Positions 8,397-16,205 of a DNA stretch of 36,495 nt are shown here, one piece after another. Position 1 is the first letter of the stretch, and every line of letters begins with the position of its first letter. This stretch comes from JAAFHB01 sp037133495 (GTDB taxonomy: Bacteria > Bacteroidota > Bacteroidia > Bacteroidales > Prolixibacteraceae), in assembly GCA_037133495.1 (NCBI GenBank), contig JBAXOA010000035.1:1-36495 (forward strand), written 5' to 3'. Made by a program: the position numbers and the translations under genes. Under the pieces are notes generated by a model, which had not been told where the DNA came from, made no database searches, and was given only the letters and a program-made list of their open reading frames with translations.

Positions 8397-9440
8397 TCAT
8401 TTTTTCTTTATTGCTTGTTTATTGATCGGTGCGGAAGTGTGTCGCCCTTGATAAAACCACATAATGAAGCGGTTGGCGTAGTCTTCTTCCGATTTTGGAA
8501 GTATTGGAGCTCCATCCCGCTCGCCCAGGGGGCCATGTCCTCCCGAATTGAGCAGGTAATAGACGGTATTGACACCCTTGGATTTTAGTGCCTCATAATA
8601 GCGCTTAGAATTGTTGTAGTTTACCGTCCCATCTTTGATGGAATGGGCAAGGAAAGCAGGAGGTGAATTGGGTGTGACATGCTCATCGAGGGAGAGCTTG
8701 TCTATCAAAGCTGGATCAGGGTTATTGCCCAAAAGGCTCATCCTGCTCCCTAGGTGGGTGAGTGAGTCTCGCATGGATATAACGGGGCAGACCAGCACGG
8801 AGTAGGCAGGACGGGCATCTATCCTGTCTTTCTTATCTATCTGTTTTTTTCCAAACGACTCTGAGTAATATACACTTATAGACCCAGCAAGATGTCCTCC
8901 TGCAGAATATCCCCAGACTCCGATATCCTTCTTGTCGTACCCCAGCTTATTGGAGAGGGAGCGGGCCAGGCGCAAAGCCCTCTGCGCATCCCAAAAGGGA
9001 ACAGGGTGAGGGGCGGCAGGGGTACAGCGGTAACGGACAATGAAAACAGTGAATCCCTTGGCCAGAAGGAATGCTGCAGTCCCGTAACCATCGGGCATAT
9101 AAACAAAGCCATAGCCGCCACCTGGATAAATCACGATTGCTTTCCCATTCGATTGATTTGCAGACGGACGATATAGCTGCATCAGGGGAACAAGATTATG
9201 GGTATTGCCGGAATAAGTACCGTTATTCTTTATCTCCGTATAAATGGAGTCGATCAAAAGGTTAGCAGAATGCGAGGTATCGGCGGCCGGGATGCTACGG
9301 CGCGGCCACAACGGATAAGTGCGATCGACCGGAAGAGGTTTGAAGGGAGATTTGAGTTGACTTTTTGCCTGATAACCTCCAGCAAATAGGAGGAGAATTA
9401 AAAATAAACTTCGGGTGATGGCAGATATTAAATGTCTCAT
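8397..9440 (-). CDS. Secreted alpha/beta-hydrolase esterase (BD-FAE/acetylxylan-esterase-like)
   Basis: This is a 347-residue protein counted from the ATG at 9440, chosen because a clean signal peptide follows (MRHLISAITRSLFLILLLFA to about YQAKS). A longer frame to 9602 would add 54 atypical residues and overlap the next gene. The core shows the oxyanion segment YPGGGY (~106-110), the nucleophile elbow GYSAGG (Ser ~179), the acid in HSIKDGTV (Asp ~270) and the base in GGHG (His ~302). The family removes acetyl or feruloyl esters from glycans; here it probably acts in the periplasm on a decorated oligosaccharide. It is the last gene of the PUL's enzyme block, 88 bp after another esterase. The exact ester is not known. 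Confidence 0.88.
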   Translation of the reverse strand: MRHLISAITRSLFLILLLFAGGYQAKSQLKSPFKPLPVDRTYPLWPRRSIPAADTSHSANLLIDSIYTEIKNNGTYSGNTHNLVPLMQLYRPSANQSNGKAIVIYPGGGYGFVYMPDGYGTAAFLLAKGFTVFIVRYRCTPAAPHPVPFWDAQRALRLARSLSNKLGYDKKDIGVWGYSAGGHLAGSISVYYSESFGKKQIDKKDRIDARPAYSVLVCPVISMRDSLTHLGSRMSLLGNNPDPALIDKLSLDEHVTPNSPPAFLAHSIKDGTVNYNNSKRYYEALKSKGVNTVYYLLNSGGHGPLGERDGAPILPKSEEDYANRFIMWFYQGRHTSAPINKQAIKKK

Positions 9441-9528
9441 GCGTAAAATAAATATTATGGATATCAAGTTATTAAAGTCAAAACACATCGCTTTATTATG
9501 CTTTCGCTTTACTCTTTGAAATAAAACC

Positions 9529-10497
9529 CTAATCTGCCAATTGTTTTCTAAAAAAAGACAAGAGTTCGGGAAGGTCAATTTCATGCGCCCCTTTGTGAAC
9601 ATCCAGATTAAGATTTTCAGGTCGCTGGTAATCCCAATAAATTACTTCAATCTCTTTTAATGCTTCACGTGCAATAGGGACGGTAAAATTTTTAACAGGT
9701 TCTTTTAACCCATTTTGACATTGTAAGGCACGGGGCGCTATAAGGGAATAAATATCGGCATAATCGACTAATTGCCTTAATCCCGGAAATTTCCAGCACA
9801 GACAGTGGTTTTTCTCCATTTGGTCCATTTTCGTCAAAAACCCTGCACTTAGCGTAGCCTGTATCCGTTTATCCAACGCACCAATCCACATCGCCATTTC
9901 ACCTCCCAGTGAGAGCCCGCCACAACCTATTCTGGTTTTATTCACTTCTGTCAGCGATTCCAGATAGTCGACGCAGCGAATCAAGTCCCAAAGCCGTTCA
10001 CCCATAAGCAGCCGCCCTTCTTCGTAAACGTTGTGCTGGCTGACCATGCAGGCAATCGTGACAAAATTCCGGGAAGCCAAAGCGTCTGCAAAACCTTTAA
10101 AATTTGATTCTTTCTCATACACACTTCTATCCTTACCGCCATGACCATGGATACAAACCACCGCAGGCCATGGACCCGTTGAATTTTTCGGAAAGGTTAC
10201 AATCAGGCGAATCCTGCGGCCCGGGGTAGAATTAATCTCCACTTCCTTTAAAAGGTAATCTCCTTTGTCCTGTGAATTTAGTTCCTTTGGATTTAAGGCA
10301 ATGCTTTCCTTTTCGGATAATAATTCGTCAAGTTTGAGCAGACTAAAAAGCCTATGCCGGACGTTTTCCTGCCAGTTCATCGCAGCATCTGACGAACGGC
10401 TGGAATATTTCATTGTACGCAGTGTATCTGTTCCGGCAAATGATGCATGACCAATGCAGAAAAGGAAGACAATTAATAAAATCAGTAATCTTTTCAT
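9529..10497 (-). CDS. Secreted alpha/beta hydrolase (Abhydrolase_7/acetyl esterase-like)
   Basis: This 322-residue protein has a signal peptide (cleavage near SFAG). Motifs are HGHGG (~117-121, oxyanion hole), GGLSLGGE (nucleophile Ser ~196) and KGAHE (His ~305). The acid is uncertain; the usual loop reads NGLKEPV, with Glu where relatives often have Asp. The N-terminal ~75 residues contain the helical WQENVRHRLF segment seen in the acetylxylan-esterase-like group often found in Bacteroidota PULs. It probably removes acyl groups from the PUL substrate. It is 58 bp downstream of the GH29 gene in the same direction, so co-transcription is likely. It is only distantly similar to the next esterase, so the two are not a recent duplication. 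Confidence 0.85.
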   Translation of the reverse strand: MKRLLILLIVFLFCIGHASFAGTDTLRTMKYSSRSSDAAMNWQENVRHRLFSLLKLDELLSEKESIALNPKELNSQDKGDYLLKEVEINSTPGRRIRLIVTFPKNSTGPWPAVVCIHGHGGKDRSVYEKESNFKGFADALASRNFVTIACMVSQHNVYEEGRLLMGERLWDLIRCVDYLESLTEVNKTRIGCGGLSLGGEMAMWIGALDKRIQATLSAGFLTKMDQMEKNHCLCWKFPGLRQLVDYADIYSLIAPRALQCQNGLKEPVKNFTVPIAREALKEIEVIYWDYQRPENLNLDVHKGAHEIDLPELLSFFRKQLAD

Positions 10498-10555
10498 GTG
10501 AATAAACTTTTAATTTAGTGCATTATATCTTTCAAATAACTTAGTTTTTTCAAAT

Positions 10556-12148
10556 TTATAGTGCTTCTTCCTCTTTAGTACCCGTTTTAGTTTTTTTCGG
10601 ACCGTAATCTTTCAGGTTAGCATGTTCGTCGAAAGGATTGAAGTACAGGCCAAACTCAGATATCAGGGGAGTTGTAAGGGCATCTTCAATAACTAATCTG
10701 AACTTTTGAGCAGTGATGGCAGGGAAACGTATCAAACATTTGTATCCTATTGTGAAACCTTCATAAATCACTTCCCATTTATTGTTCCTGCTTAAGTATT
10801 CCACTTTGAATTTACTTATTCTTTGTCCCATATAAACAGGTTCCTGTAGCTCCAAAAGATTAACTGTTTTACCTTTACCAAGATCAACTTCCAATGTTCC
10901 CGTGAAATTCTGGTATTCGCCTGCCCAGTAGGTATTCGGGTCTCCATCGGTAATTTTACTGGCAGCAAACCGCTTATCGTTTTTCCATGTTTTGTCTGCA
11001 GTGACTTTCTTCTTACCAGCAAAATTATTTGCAAAGATTATTTTAAGATCCTTATCTAGTTGTCTGACAGCATCTACCTGGTCCTGAGGAATAAGGCCGT
11101 TCCGATTGGGTGCCAGACCCAACATCATTGTACATCCTCCTCCCACCGAGGTGAAATAGATGTCTCTTACCTCCTGTGGAGCGCGTGCTTTGCTGCCGGG
11201 ATTCCAGAACCAGCCGTTCAGAATTGAAGTGTTCGCTTCCTTTGGTCTATATTGTAAAACTTCGATGGCCTTATAGTTGCCTTCACTTCCTTCTTTAACA
11301 CTTTCTTCATCCTCTTTTGTATAAGTATGGCCGAAGTACGCAACAGGTATCTTTCCAGGTTTGCTTCCCGATAGGGTTGCTAAAGGTACAGATACAAAGT
11401 TCCAGTTCACTTTTGGGCTTACTGCGTTTTCGTTACCGACCCCGCCAATATCCGGGCCCATCATCTGAATCAAAGCATCCGGAGCATATTTCCTGATCAC
11501 TTTATAATATTCGGCCCAGGCGTACGGAGTCCGGCACAATGCATTCTTCCCTCCGGAGGCACCATCAAACCAAAATCCCCTGACAGGGCCATACTCTGTC
11601 ATTAGCTCAACTAACTGATTGATAAAATAATTGTTATACGCTTCTGTATTGTATCTTTTATCGTGCCTGTCCCACGGTGAAAGATAAAAAGAGATATTGA
11701 CCCCATACTTTTTGCAGGCGTTTGTAAAATCTCTTACCACATCTCCCTTGCCGTCTCTCCATCTGGAGTTTTTTACCGAATGTTCAGTATATTTACTTGG
11801 CCACAGACAAAAACCGTCATGATGTTTCACAGTCAGGCATATGGTGTTATACCCGTTTCCCTTGGCAAGTTTTACCCACTGTTCACAGTCCAGGCCTATC
11901 GGATTAAAAACATCAGGATCTTCTGTTCCATCACCCCATCCTTTACCGGTATATGTATTAACTGAAAAGTGGATAAACATTTGCTTCTCCATGCGTTGGT
12001 ACTTCAACTGCAAATCGGTTGGCAGCGGGGATACTGCCGGCGGCCCTCCTTCTTTTTGATGTAAAACATCCCAAATATTCCCTTTCTGAGCCAGTATACA
12101 AGGAACAAATAACATTACAAGAGTTAGAATTAATAGTGTCCGCTTCAT
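10556..12148 (-). CDS. GH29 alpha-L-fucosidase with F5/8-type C domain
   Basis: This 530-residue protein has a signal peptide cleaved near ILAQ. Residues ~45-370 form the GH29 barrel: MFIHFSVNTYTGKGWGDGTE, CLTVKHHDGFCLWPS, SFYLSPWDRH and GFWFDGASGG. The Asp at ~195 in WFDG is at the family's catalytic nucleophile position, and LGLAPNRNGLIP closes the domain. Residues ~385-500 are a discoidin-like F5/8 type C (CBM32-like) module. The enzyme removes alpha-linked L-fucose with retention. The WFDGASGG context and appended module resemble the narrower-specificity group (GH29-B), but subfamily placement needs a tree. It lies 26 bp downstream of the UroD-like gene. It is the best single clue that the PUL substrate is fucosylated. 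Confidence 0.93.
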   Translation of the reverse strand: MKRTLLILTLVMLFVPCILAQKGNIWDVLHQKEGGPPAVSPLPTDLQLKYQRMEKQMFIHFSVNTYTGKGWGDGTEDPDVFNPIGLDCEQWVKLAKGNGYNTICLTVKHHDGFCLWPSKYTEHSVKNSRWRDGKGDVVRDFTNACKKYGVNISFYLSPWDRHDKRYNTEAYNNYFINQLVELMTEYGPVRGFWFDGASGGKNALCRTPYAWAEYYKVIRKYAPDALIQMMGPDIGGVGNENAVSPKVNWNFVSVPLATLSGSKPGKIPVAYFGHTYTKEDEESVKEGSEGNYKAIEVLQYRPKEANTSILNGWFWNPGSKARAPQEVRDIYFTSVGGGCTMMLGLAPNRNGLIPQDQVDAVRQLDKDLKIIFANNFAGKKKVTADKTWKNDKRFAASKITDGDPNTYWAGEYQNFTGTLEVDLGKGKTVNLLELQEPVYMGQRISKFKVEYLSRNNKWEVIYEGFTIGYKCLIRFPAITAQKFRLVIEDALTTPLISEFGLYFNPFDEHANLKDYGPKKTKTGTKEEEAL

Positions 12149-12174
12149 TAATTAAACTTTTTAGATTAACAACT

Positions 12175-13263
12175 TTAATTTACAAAACGATACATCTGCC
12201 TCAGATTTTCAACGGTGCGGAATATCACGTTGATTTTAGAATCTGAAACTTTGTCGTCCATATTTATACAGCACAAACCTGTTAGCCAAGGATCATCAGA
12301 ATCGGTTACCAGACCGATTATGGTTTTTTCGAGTTCCTCATCTGTAAAACTGTTTATGGTTACAGGATCGAGCCTGACATTTAAAAAGGTTTGCGGTAAA
12401 TATTTGCGCAACACTTTTATATCTCCTCCCCAACCGACATCAAGAAAATCGAGGTTTTCAATTTTACTGAAAGAATCTGCATACCTGTGAGGATCCTTTC
12501 CGCAATAGTGGATGCCATAGGGCCGGTATTTCTGACTCCAGGCAATATCAACCGGCATCAGAAATTCTTCATACTGTTCTGTGGATATCATGGTATGGGA
12601 GCATTCCGAGTGAAGGAATACAGGTTTTTCGATGTGCCGGACATTACGGTTTACCGAGATTGAAGTAGTCCCGGTCTGGCTGCTAATACCCGATACAAAT
12701 CGCTCGATAACGTCTGAGATCAGCAAAAACTGTTTCTTTGTTTCTTCAGGCCGGATATAAAAATCGGTAAAAACCTTTTCACCAATCAGATCCAAAGCGA
12801 TATTCAGCACACCTCCCCAATTGATGTCACCTGTAAGATAACCGTAACGGGATTTTAGTTTGTCCTGAAGATTGAGCAGTTTTTTAAAAACATCAGAATT
12901 AAAGGCTTTTCCCTGATCGATTTCCAGCTTATCCATTAAGGCGGGTATAACCTGAGGTGGTGAATCTTCCTGGTAAATCACGCGGCAGCCAAGCATTTCC
13001 TGAAGAATATAGCCTGAGGCATTGTGAACCGCTCCTATCAACGGTAAATTTTTGTTCCGATCTTCCCCTAATCCAAATTGTCCAAACCGTTCATAAAGCA
13101 GTTTTTCCATTTGTTTTTCAGCCTCTACACGTTTAAGTGGGTGGTAGAAAAAATCTTCATCGAAGACGATACCTCCGTTCTCATGCCACCAGGATGGATG
13201 AAAGACAATGTCCACCGGAAGTAGCTGAGAACAGATATATTGATTTTTATTATTTAGCTTCAT
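12175..13263 (-). CDS. Uroporphyrinogen decarboxylase/MtaA-like zinc methyltransferase-family protein
   Basis: This 362-residue cytoplasmic protein has no signal peptide and belongs to the UroD-like (COG0407) barrel family. It shows H252-x-C254 in IHYCGKDPH and a Cys at 331/332 in GLCCINMD, an HxC...C spacing of about 77 that matches the zinc ligands of MtaA/CmuA-type methyl-corrinoid methyltransferases. True HemE lacks this site. Other landmarks are LTGDINWGG, LHSECSH and FLDVGWGGD. It is embedded between GH109 (36 bp upstream) and GH29 (26 bp downstream) and so should be co-expressed with glycan-degrading enzymes. No corrinoid protein or heme gene is present. The family is secure, but the reaction is unknown; transfer of a methyl or other one-carbon group in sugar catabolism is only a hypothesis. 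Confidence 0.85.
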   Translation of the reverse strand: MKLNNKNQYICSQLLPVDIVFHPSWWHENGGIVFDEDFFYHPLKRVEAEKQMEKLLYERFGQFGLGEDRNKNLPLIGAVHNASGYILQEMLGCRVIYQEDSPPQVIPALMDKLEIDQGKAFNSDVFKKLLNLQDKLKSRYGYLTGDINWGGVLNIALDLIGEKVFTDFYIRPEETKKQFLLISDVIERFVSGISSQTGTTSISVNRNVRHIEKPVFLHSECSHTMISTEQYEEFLMPVDIAWSQKYRPYGIHYCGKDPHRYADSFSKIENLDFLDVGWGGDIKVLRKYLPQTFLNVRLDPVTINSFTDEELEKTIIGLVTDSDDPWLTGLCCINMDDKVSDSKINVIFRTVENLRQMYRFVN

Positions 13264-13299
13264 GTTTTTTTAGAAAAAGGATATCTCAGTTATCTTTTT

Positions 13300-14736
13300 T
13301 TAGAAAATTTTTGTATTTCCCCCACCATTGGTTAATTCAATATCCATGTTAGGTCTGTTTTTTTTCCATGCACCAGCTGTGAAATCGGGTATTTCAATTG
13401 CACCCGAGCGGTTATTGACCGACCACTCGCTCAAAGGTATTATAGAACTCCATGTGGCTGCATCATAGACATTCTGATCTAGCGGCAGACCATTGTGCAG
13501 GCAGTCTATTAAATGCCAATCTTCCATTAAGTCGCCCCCGCCATGACCACTACTCTTGGTAATTTCACCGACTCGTTTGTAAATATTCGGGGTATATTTT
13601 TCAATCAGGGAGTCACATTCCCGCTGAGAAACCCAGGCACCATTCTCCCCTGAAATCCGGGGAGGATCGGGAAATTGCAAAGAAGAACCTTTGGTTCCGT
13701 AAACGCCGTTTATGCAGTTATGGCGACGTGGTGATGTTCCATCATGCTGTAACATAATTGAGCGGCCTTTAACTGTTTTTATAAGGGTGGTATTCATGTT
13801 ACCACGATAATCTTTCCCAACGTAAGGTTTAAAGAGGTCATTTTTCTCAGCAAGCTCTTTTGATTTTGCAGCCATCTTAAAGTCATTACTTTCTAATGAT
13901 ACCAGATAATCGAGCCTGTCACCACAGTTTATATTCATAAGCTGGCATATATGACCTAACCCATGTGTAGGATAAAAGTTGCCCTTTCTATTGGCATACA
14001 TTTTCAACCACCACATATCCCAGTAGCCATTTGTATTGTAGTTATTTTCCATCTTACTGTCGATGTAGGCGCAATCACCATGAACCAGTTCTCCAAAAAA
14101 ACCTTGCCGTGCCATGTTTAGCGTAACCATTTCGAAAATACCGTAAACGTAATTCTCCATCATCATACAGTGTCTGCCGGTACGCTCGGCTGTTTCCACC
14201 AATTTCCAACATTCTTCAAGCGAGCCTGCCGCAGGAACTTCTGTCGCAACATGTTTTCCGTGCTCCATGGCATAAATTGCCATCTCAGCGTGCATGTACC
14301 ACGGAGTTGTGATGTATACCAAATCAATATCGTTCCGTTCACAAAGTTTTTTCCACTCATTTACACCACCGGAATAAATGTCTGGTTTATGGGCGGAGTT
14401 TTCCAATGATTTCTTTACTGCTTCCGCCTTTTCAGGTCGCAAATCGCACAAAGCTTTTATTTCTACTCTCTCTATTCTTTTCATGGTGTCTACATGTCTG
14501 GGACCTCTGTTCCCGAGACCAATAAGGCCAATCCGAACGGTTTCTAACTTTGGCGCCGCAAAACCTGACATATTCATATGCTGAACGTGCGATTTTTGCA
14601 GATGCATGTTACGTTGTGGCAAGTCGGTAAAATTGCGACTTCTGATTTCATCTGCTACACTCTTTAAGTTGCCTGCTGCCAGAGTAAGGCCGGTCAATCC
14701 TGTCATTCTCAAGAAATTTCTCCGACTGTTTTCCAT
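13300..14736 (-). CDS. GH109-type NAD-dependent glycosidase (Gfo/Idh/MocA fold)
   Basis: This 478-residue protein has a Tat-like N-terminus (SRRNFLRMTG). A Rossmann NAD domain (GLIGLGNRG, ~71-78; CDLRPEKA; TTPWYMHAEMA) is followed by the Gfo/Idh/MocA C-terminal domain. The set ENYVYG, MVTLNMARQGFFGELVHGDC, NFYPTHGLG (His ~258) and LIDCLHNGLPLDQNVYDAA with WSSI is characteristic of GH109. Founding members of that family are alpha-N-acetylgalactosaminidases that act through transient NAD-dependent oxidation. The family also includes members of unproven substrate, so alpha-GalNAc removal is likely but not certain. It is the first gene of the enzyme block. The export signal fits the need of such enzymes to fold with NAD in the cytoplasm. 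Confidence 0.88.
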   Translation of the reverse strand: MENSRRNFLRMTGLTGLTLAAGNLKSVADEIRSRNFTDLPQRNMHLQKSHVQHMNMSGFAAPKLETVRIGLIGLGNRGPRHVDTMKRIERVEIKALCDLRPEKAEAVKKSLENSAHKPDIYSGGVNEWKKLCERNDIDLVYITTPWYMHAEMAIYAMEHGKHVATEVPAAGSLEECWKLVETAERTGRHCMMMENYVYGIFEMVTLNMARQGFFGELVHGDCAYIDSKMENNYNTNGYWDMWWLKMYANRKGNFYPTHGLGHICQLMNINCGDRLDYLVSLESNDFKMAAKSKELAEKNDLFKPYVGKDYRGNMNTTLIKTVKGRSIMLQHDGTSPRRHNCINGVYGTKGSSLQFPDPPRISGENGAWVSQRECDSLIEKYTPNIYKRVGEITKSSGHGGGDLMEDWHLIDCLHNGLPLDQNVYDAATWSSIIPLSEWSVNNRSGAIEIPDFTAGAWKKNRPNMDIELTNGGGNTKIF

Positions 14737-14837
14737 AATAAAAAGATTTTAAAAGTTTTTAAAAATACAATTTTCAATCCTAAGTTTACTTTTTGAAAAC
14801 TGGGATTGTGCTCTTTTATCCTTTGATTTTTCGACAT

Positions 14838-15120
14838 TTATCTTAAAATAGGTGCTTTTTGCAGATTTAGTATAATCGACAAAATGAGAACGTCCCAACC
14901 TCTTTTATGAAGTGGCTCAGCAGGCGGTGGCTTTCGTGAATACAGTCCCAGACGAGGAGTTATTGGTTGGGTAACGGATATTGCTTTTAATAACGGGCTG
15001 TTCTGTCTAATCTTGCTTATATCCTCAAAACCTTCCTCAATGGCAATTTTTACGATCTGGACATTACCTTTTGAAGCGTGTATTCACTTATCATTGAAGT
15101 GATCTTCTGAAACACCCATA
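14838..15120 (-). pseudogene. Unidentified decayed coding fragment
   Basis: On the minus strand an open stretch of about 80 codons (stop at 14838-14840; in-frame TGA at 15085-15087) has protein-like composition: KGNVQIVKIAIEEGFEDISK, SPLLKAISVTQPITPRLGLY, RKPPPAEPLHKRGWDVLIL. The frame continues above the TGA as MGVSEDHFNDK, as if a Trp codon had mutated to a stop. I do not recognise the family. It lies in the 651-bp gap between the GH109 gene and the lipoprotein gene; apart from a terminator at 15321-15357 nothing else is visible there. It could be chance, but the composition argues for a gene tail. Confidence 0.4.
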
Positions 15121-15320
15121 AATCTGCCCTACGCAAGCACGAATGAAGATGACTCAGGTGTTCCCTCACACAATTAAAAAAAATTATCTTCTGATGAAAA
15201 GTCTGAAAACAAAAGGGTGTGCACTCATGGAGCCTAATAAATGCAGTACAGATCCGGGAATCGCTTTGTGCATATTCAAGTTCCCGATAGTCACATATTT
15301 TATATATTGCAGGCAGACTC

Positions 15321-15357
15321 TAAAAACTCCCGGATTCCGTTGCAGAGATCCGGGAGT
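15321..15357 (-). terminator. Rho-independent terminator of the sigma/SusCD/lipoprotein block
   Basis: Bases 15326-15335 (ACTCCCGGAT) and 15348-15357 (ATCCGGGAGT) form a perfect 10-bp stem with a 12-base loop. On the minus strand the stem is followed by TTTTTA. It sits 31 bp beyond the stop of the lipoprotein gene, where the SusC-SusD-lipoprotein transcript should end. This separates that transcript from the GH109-led enzyme block, which must have its own promoter or depend on read-through. Confidence 0.85.
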
Positions 15358-15387
15358 ATCGCTTTCTGATTGAATCTGAAAAGCAAG

Positions 15388-16149
15388 TTATTTCACTTCT
15401 TTCAATCGAAACACACCTCGCCAATTTAAACTGTTTGGAAAAGTATTGGCAGCAGGAACATTAGTAGTTGTATAAACAATTGAATCGTTTGTGGCGGTGT
15501 AGTTTCCACCATGATTGGTGAAATCCAGCGGCACAGAGCCACTGGCAATTCCTGCAAAGTAATGAATAAGAAGTTTGCCGGCACTGTCAACTGTGTACTG
15601 GGATAATGGATAGGTCGTAACGGGGTAACCCGGAGTCATCATCTTAAAGCCCTTTGATGACAGAAAAATAAATACAACATCCTGTTTTACGATTGTTCCG
15701 ACTTTGGTAAAAGTTCCTCTGAAAACCTTTGCAACCAGTCCATTAGACATATCTTTTTTATCAAATGCCAGATAAGTAGTGTCAGTAAGATTAAAATTAA
15801 GATTTCTGTTGCTGTAATTAATCTCACCCTTCATCGTTCCCTTGCTTGAGGATAAATTGACAGTTGTCCCATTTAATGTCCATGTCACAGGGTCCGCTGC
15901 AGTAATTGTTATCGCAGTACGCAAAGCGTGATTATCGATGGTCATTAGCGTTCCTGTTCCTTCTCCTGTCATTTTCAAAATATATTCAATATCTCCATTG
16001 TAGAAATGATTCGTCATAGCGTCATACCAACTTTCTCCGATCCATGTTGTTCCGTTGATCGGAAAGGAATCATTTTCTTTTTTGCAGGAAGTAAACGCCA
16101 ATGCACTCAGCAGTCCGGTGGCAATGACGAATAATAAATATTTTCTCAT
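15388..16149 (-). CDS. PUL surface lipoprotein of unknown family
   Basis: This is a 253-residue lipoprotein precursor. A lipobox (SALAFTSC, Cys ~22) is followed by KKEND, and the rest is rich in beta strand, with TWTLNGTTVNLSSSKGTMKG and a C-terminal NWRGVFRLKEV. I do not recognise a named domain; the composition resembles small lipocalin-like lipoproteins of Bacteroidota. It follows susD after 56 bp and precedes the terminator. That is the position of SusE/SusF-type surface glycan-binding proteins, so a glycan-binding role is plausible from context only. No catalytic motif is evident. The start is supported by the signal peptide directly after the ATG. Confidence 0.8.
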   Translation of the reverse strand: MRKYLLFVIATGLLSALAFTSCKKENDSFPINGTTWIGESWYDAMTNHFYNGDIEYILKMTGEGTGTLMTIDNHALRTAITITAADPVTWTLNGTTVNLSSSKGTMKGEINYSNRNLNFNLTDTTYLAFDKKDMSNGLVAKVFRGTFTKVGTIVKQDVVFIFLSSKGFKMMTPGYPVTTYPLSQYTVDSAGKLLIHYFAGIASGSVPLDFTNHGGNYTATNDSIVYTTTNVPAANTFPNSLNWRGVFRLKEVK

Positions 16150-16205
16150 AATATATTCATTTTAATATTGTTAATGCTATTTGTAGGTTATAATCCTTTA
16201 AAATA

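Noticed and set aside
9441..9602. Upstream extension of the BD-FAE-like esterase to the ATG at 9602
   Set aside because: It would overlap the neighbouring esterase gene by 74 bp and place 54 atypical residues ahead of an obvious signal peptide.
12175..13263. Heme-biosynthesis HemE assignment for the UroD-like gene
   Set aside because: The HxC...C zinc pattern and the PUL context fit the MtaA/CmuA branch; no other heme genes are near.
15143..15373. A 76-codon plus-strand open frame in the gap before the lipoprotein gene
   Set aside because: It runs through the terminator hairpin at 15321-15357, has no recognisable motif and is opposite to the PUL; treated as chance.
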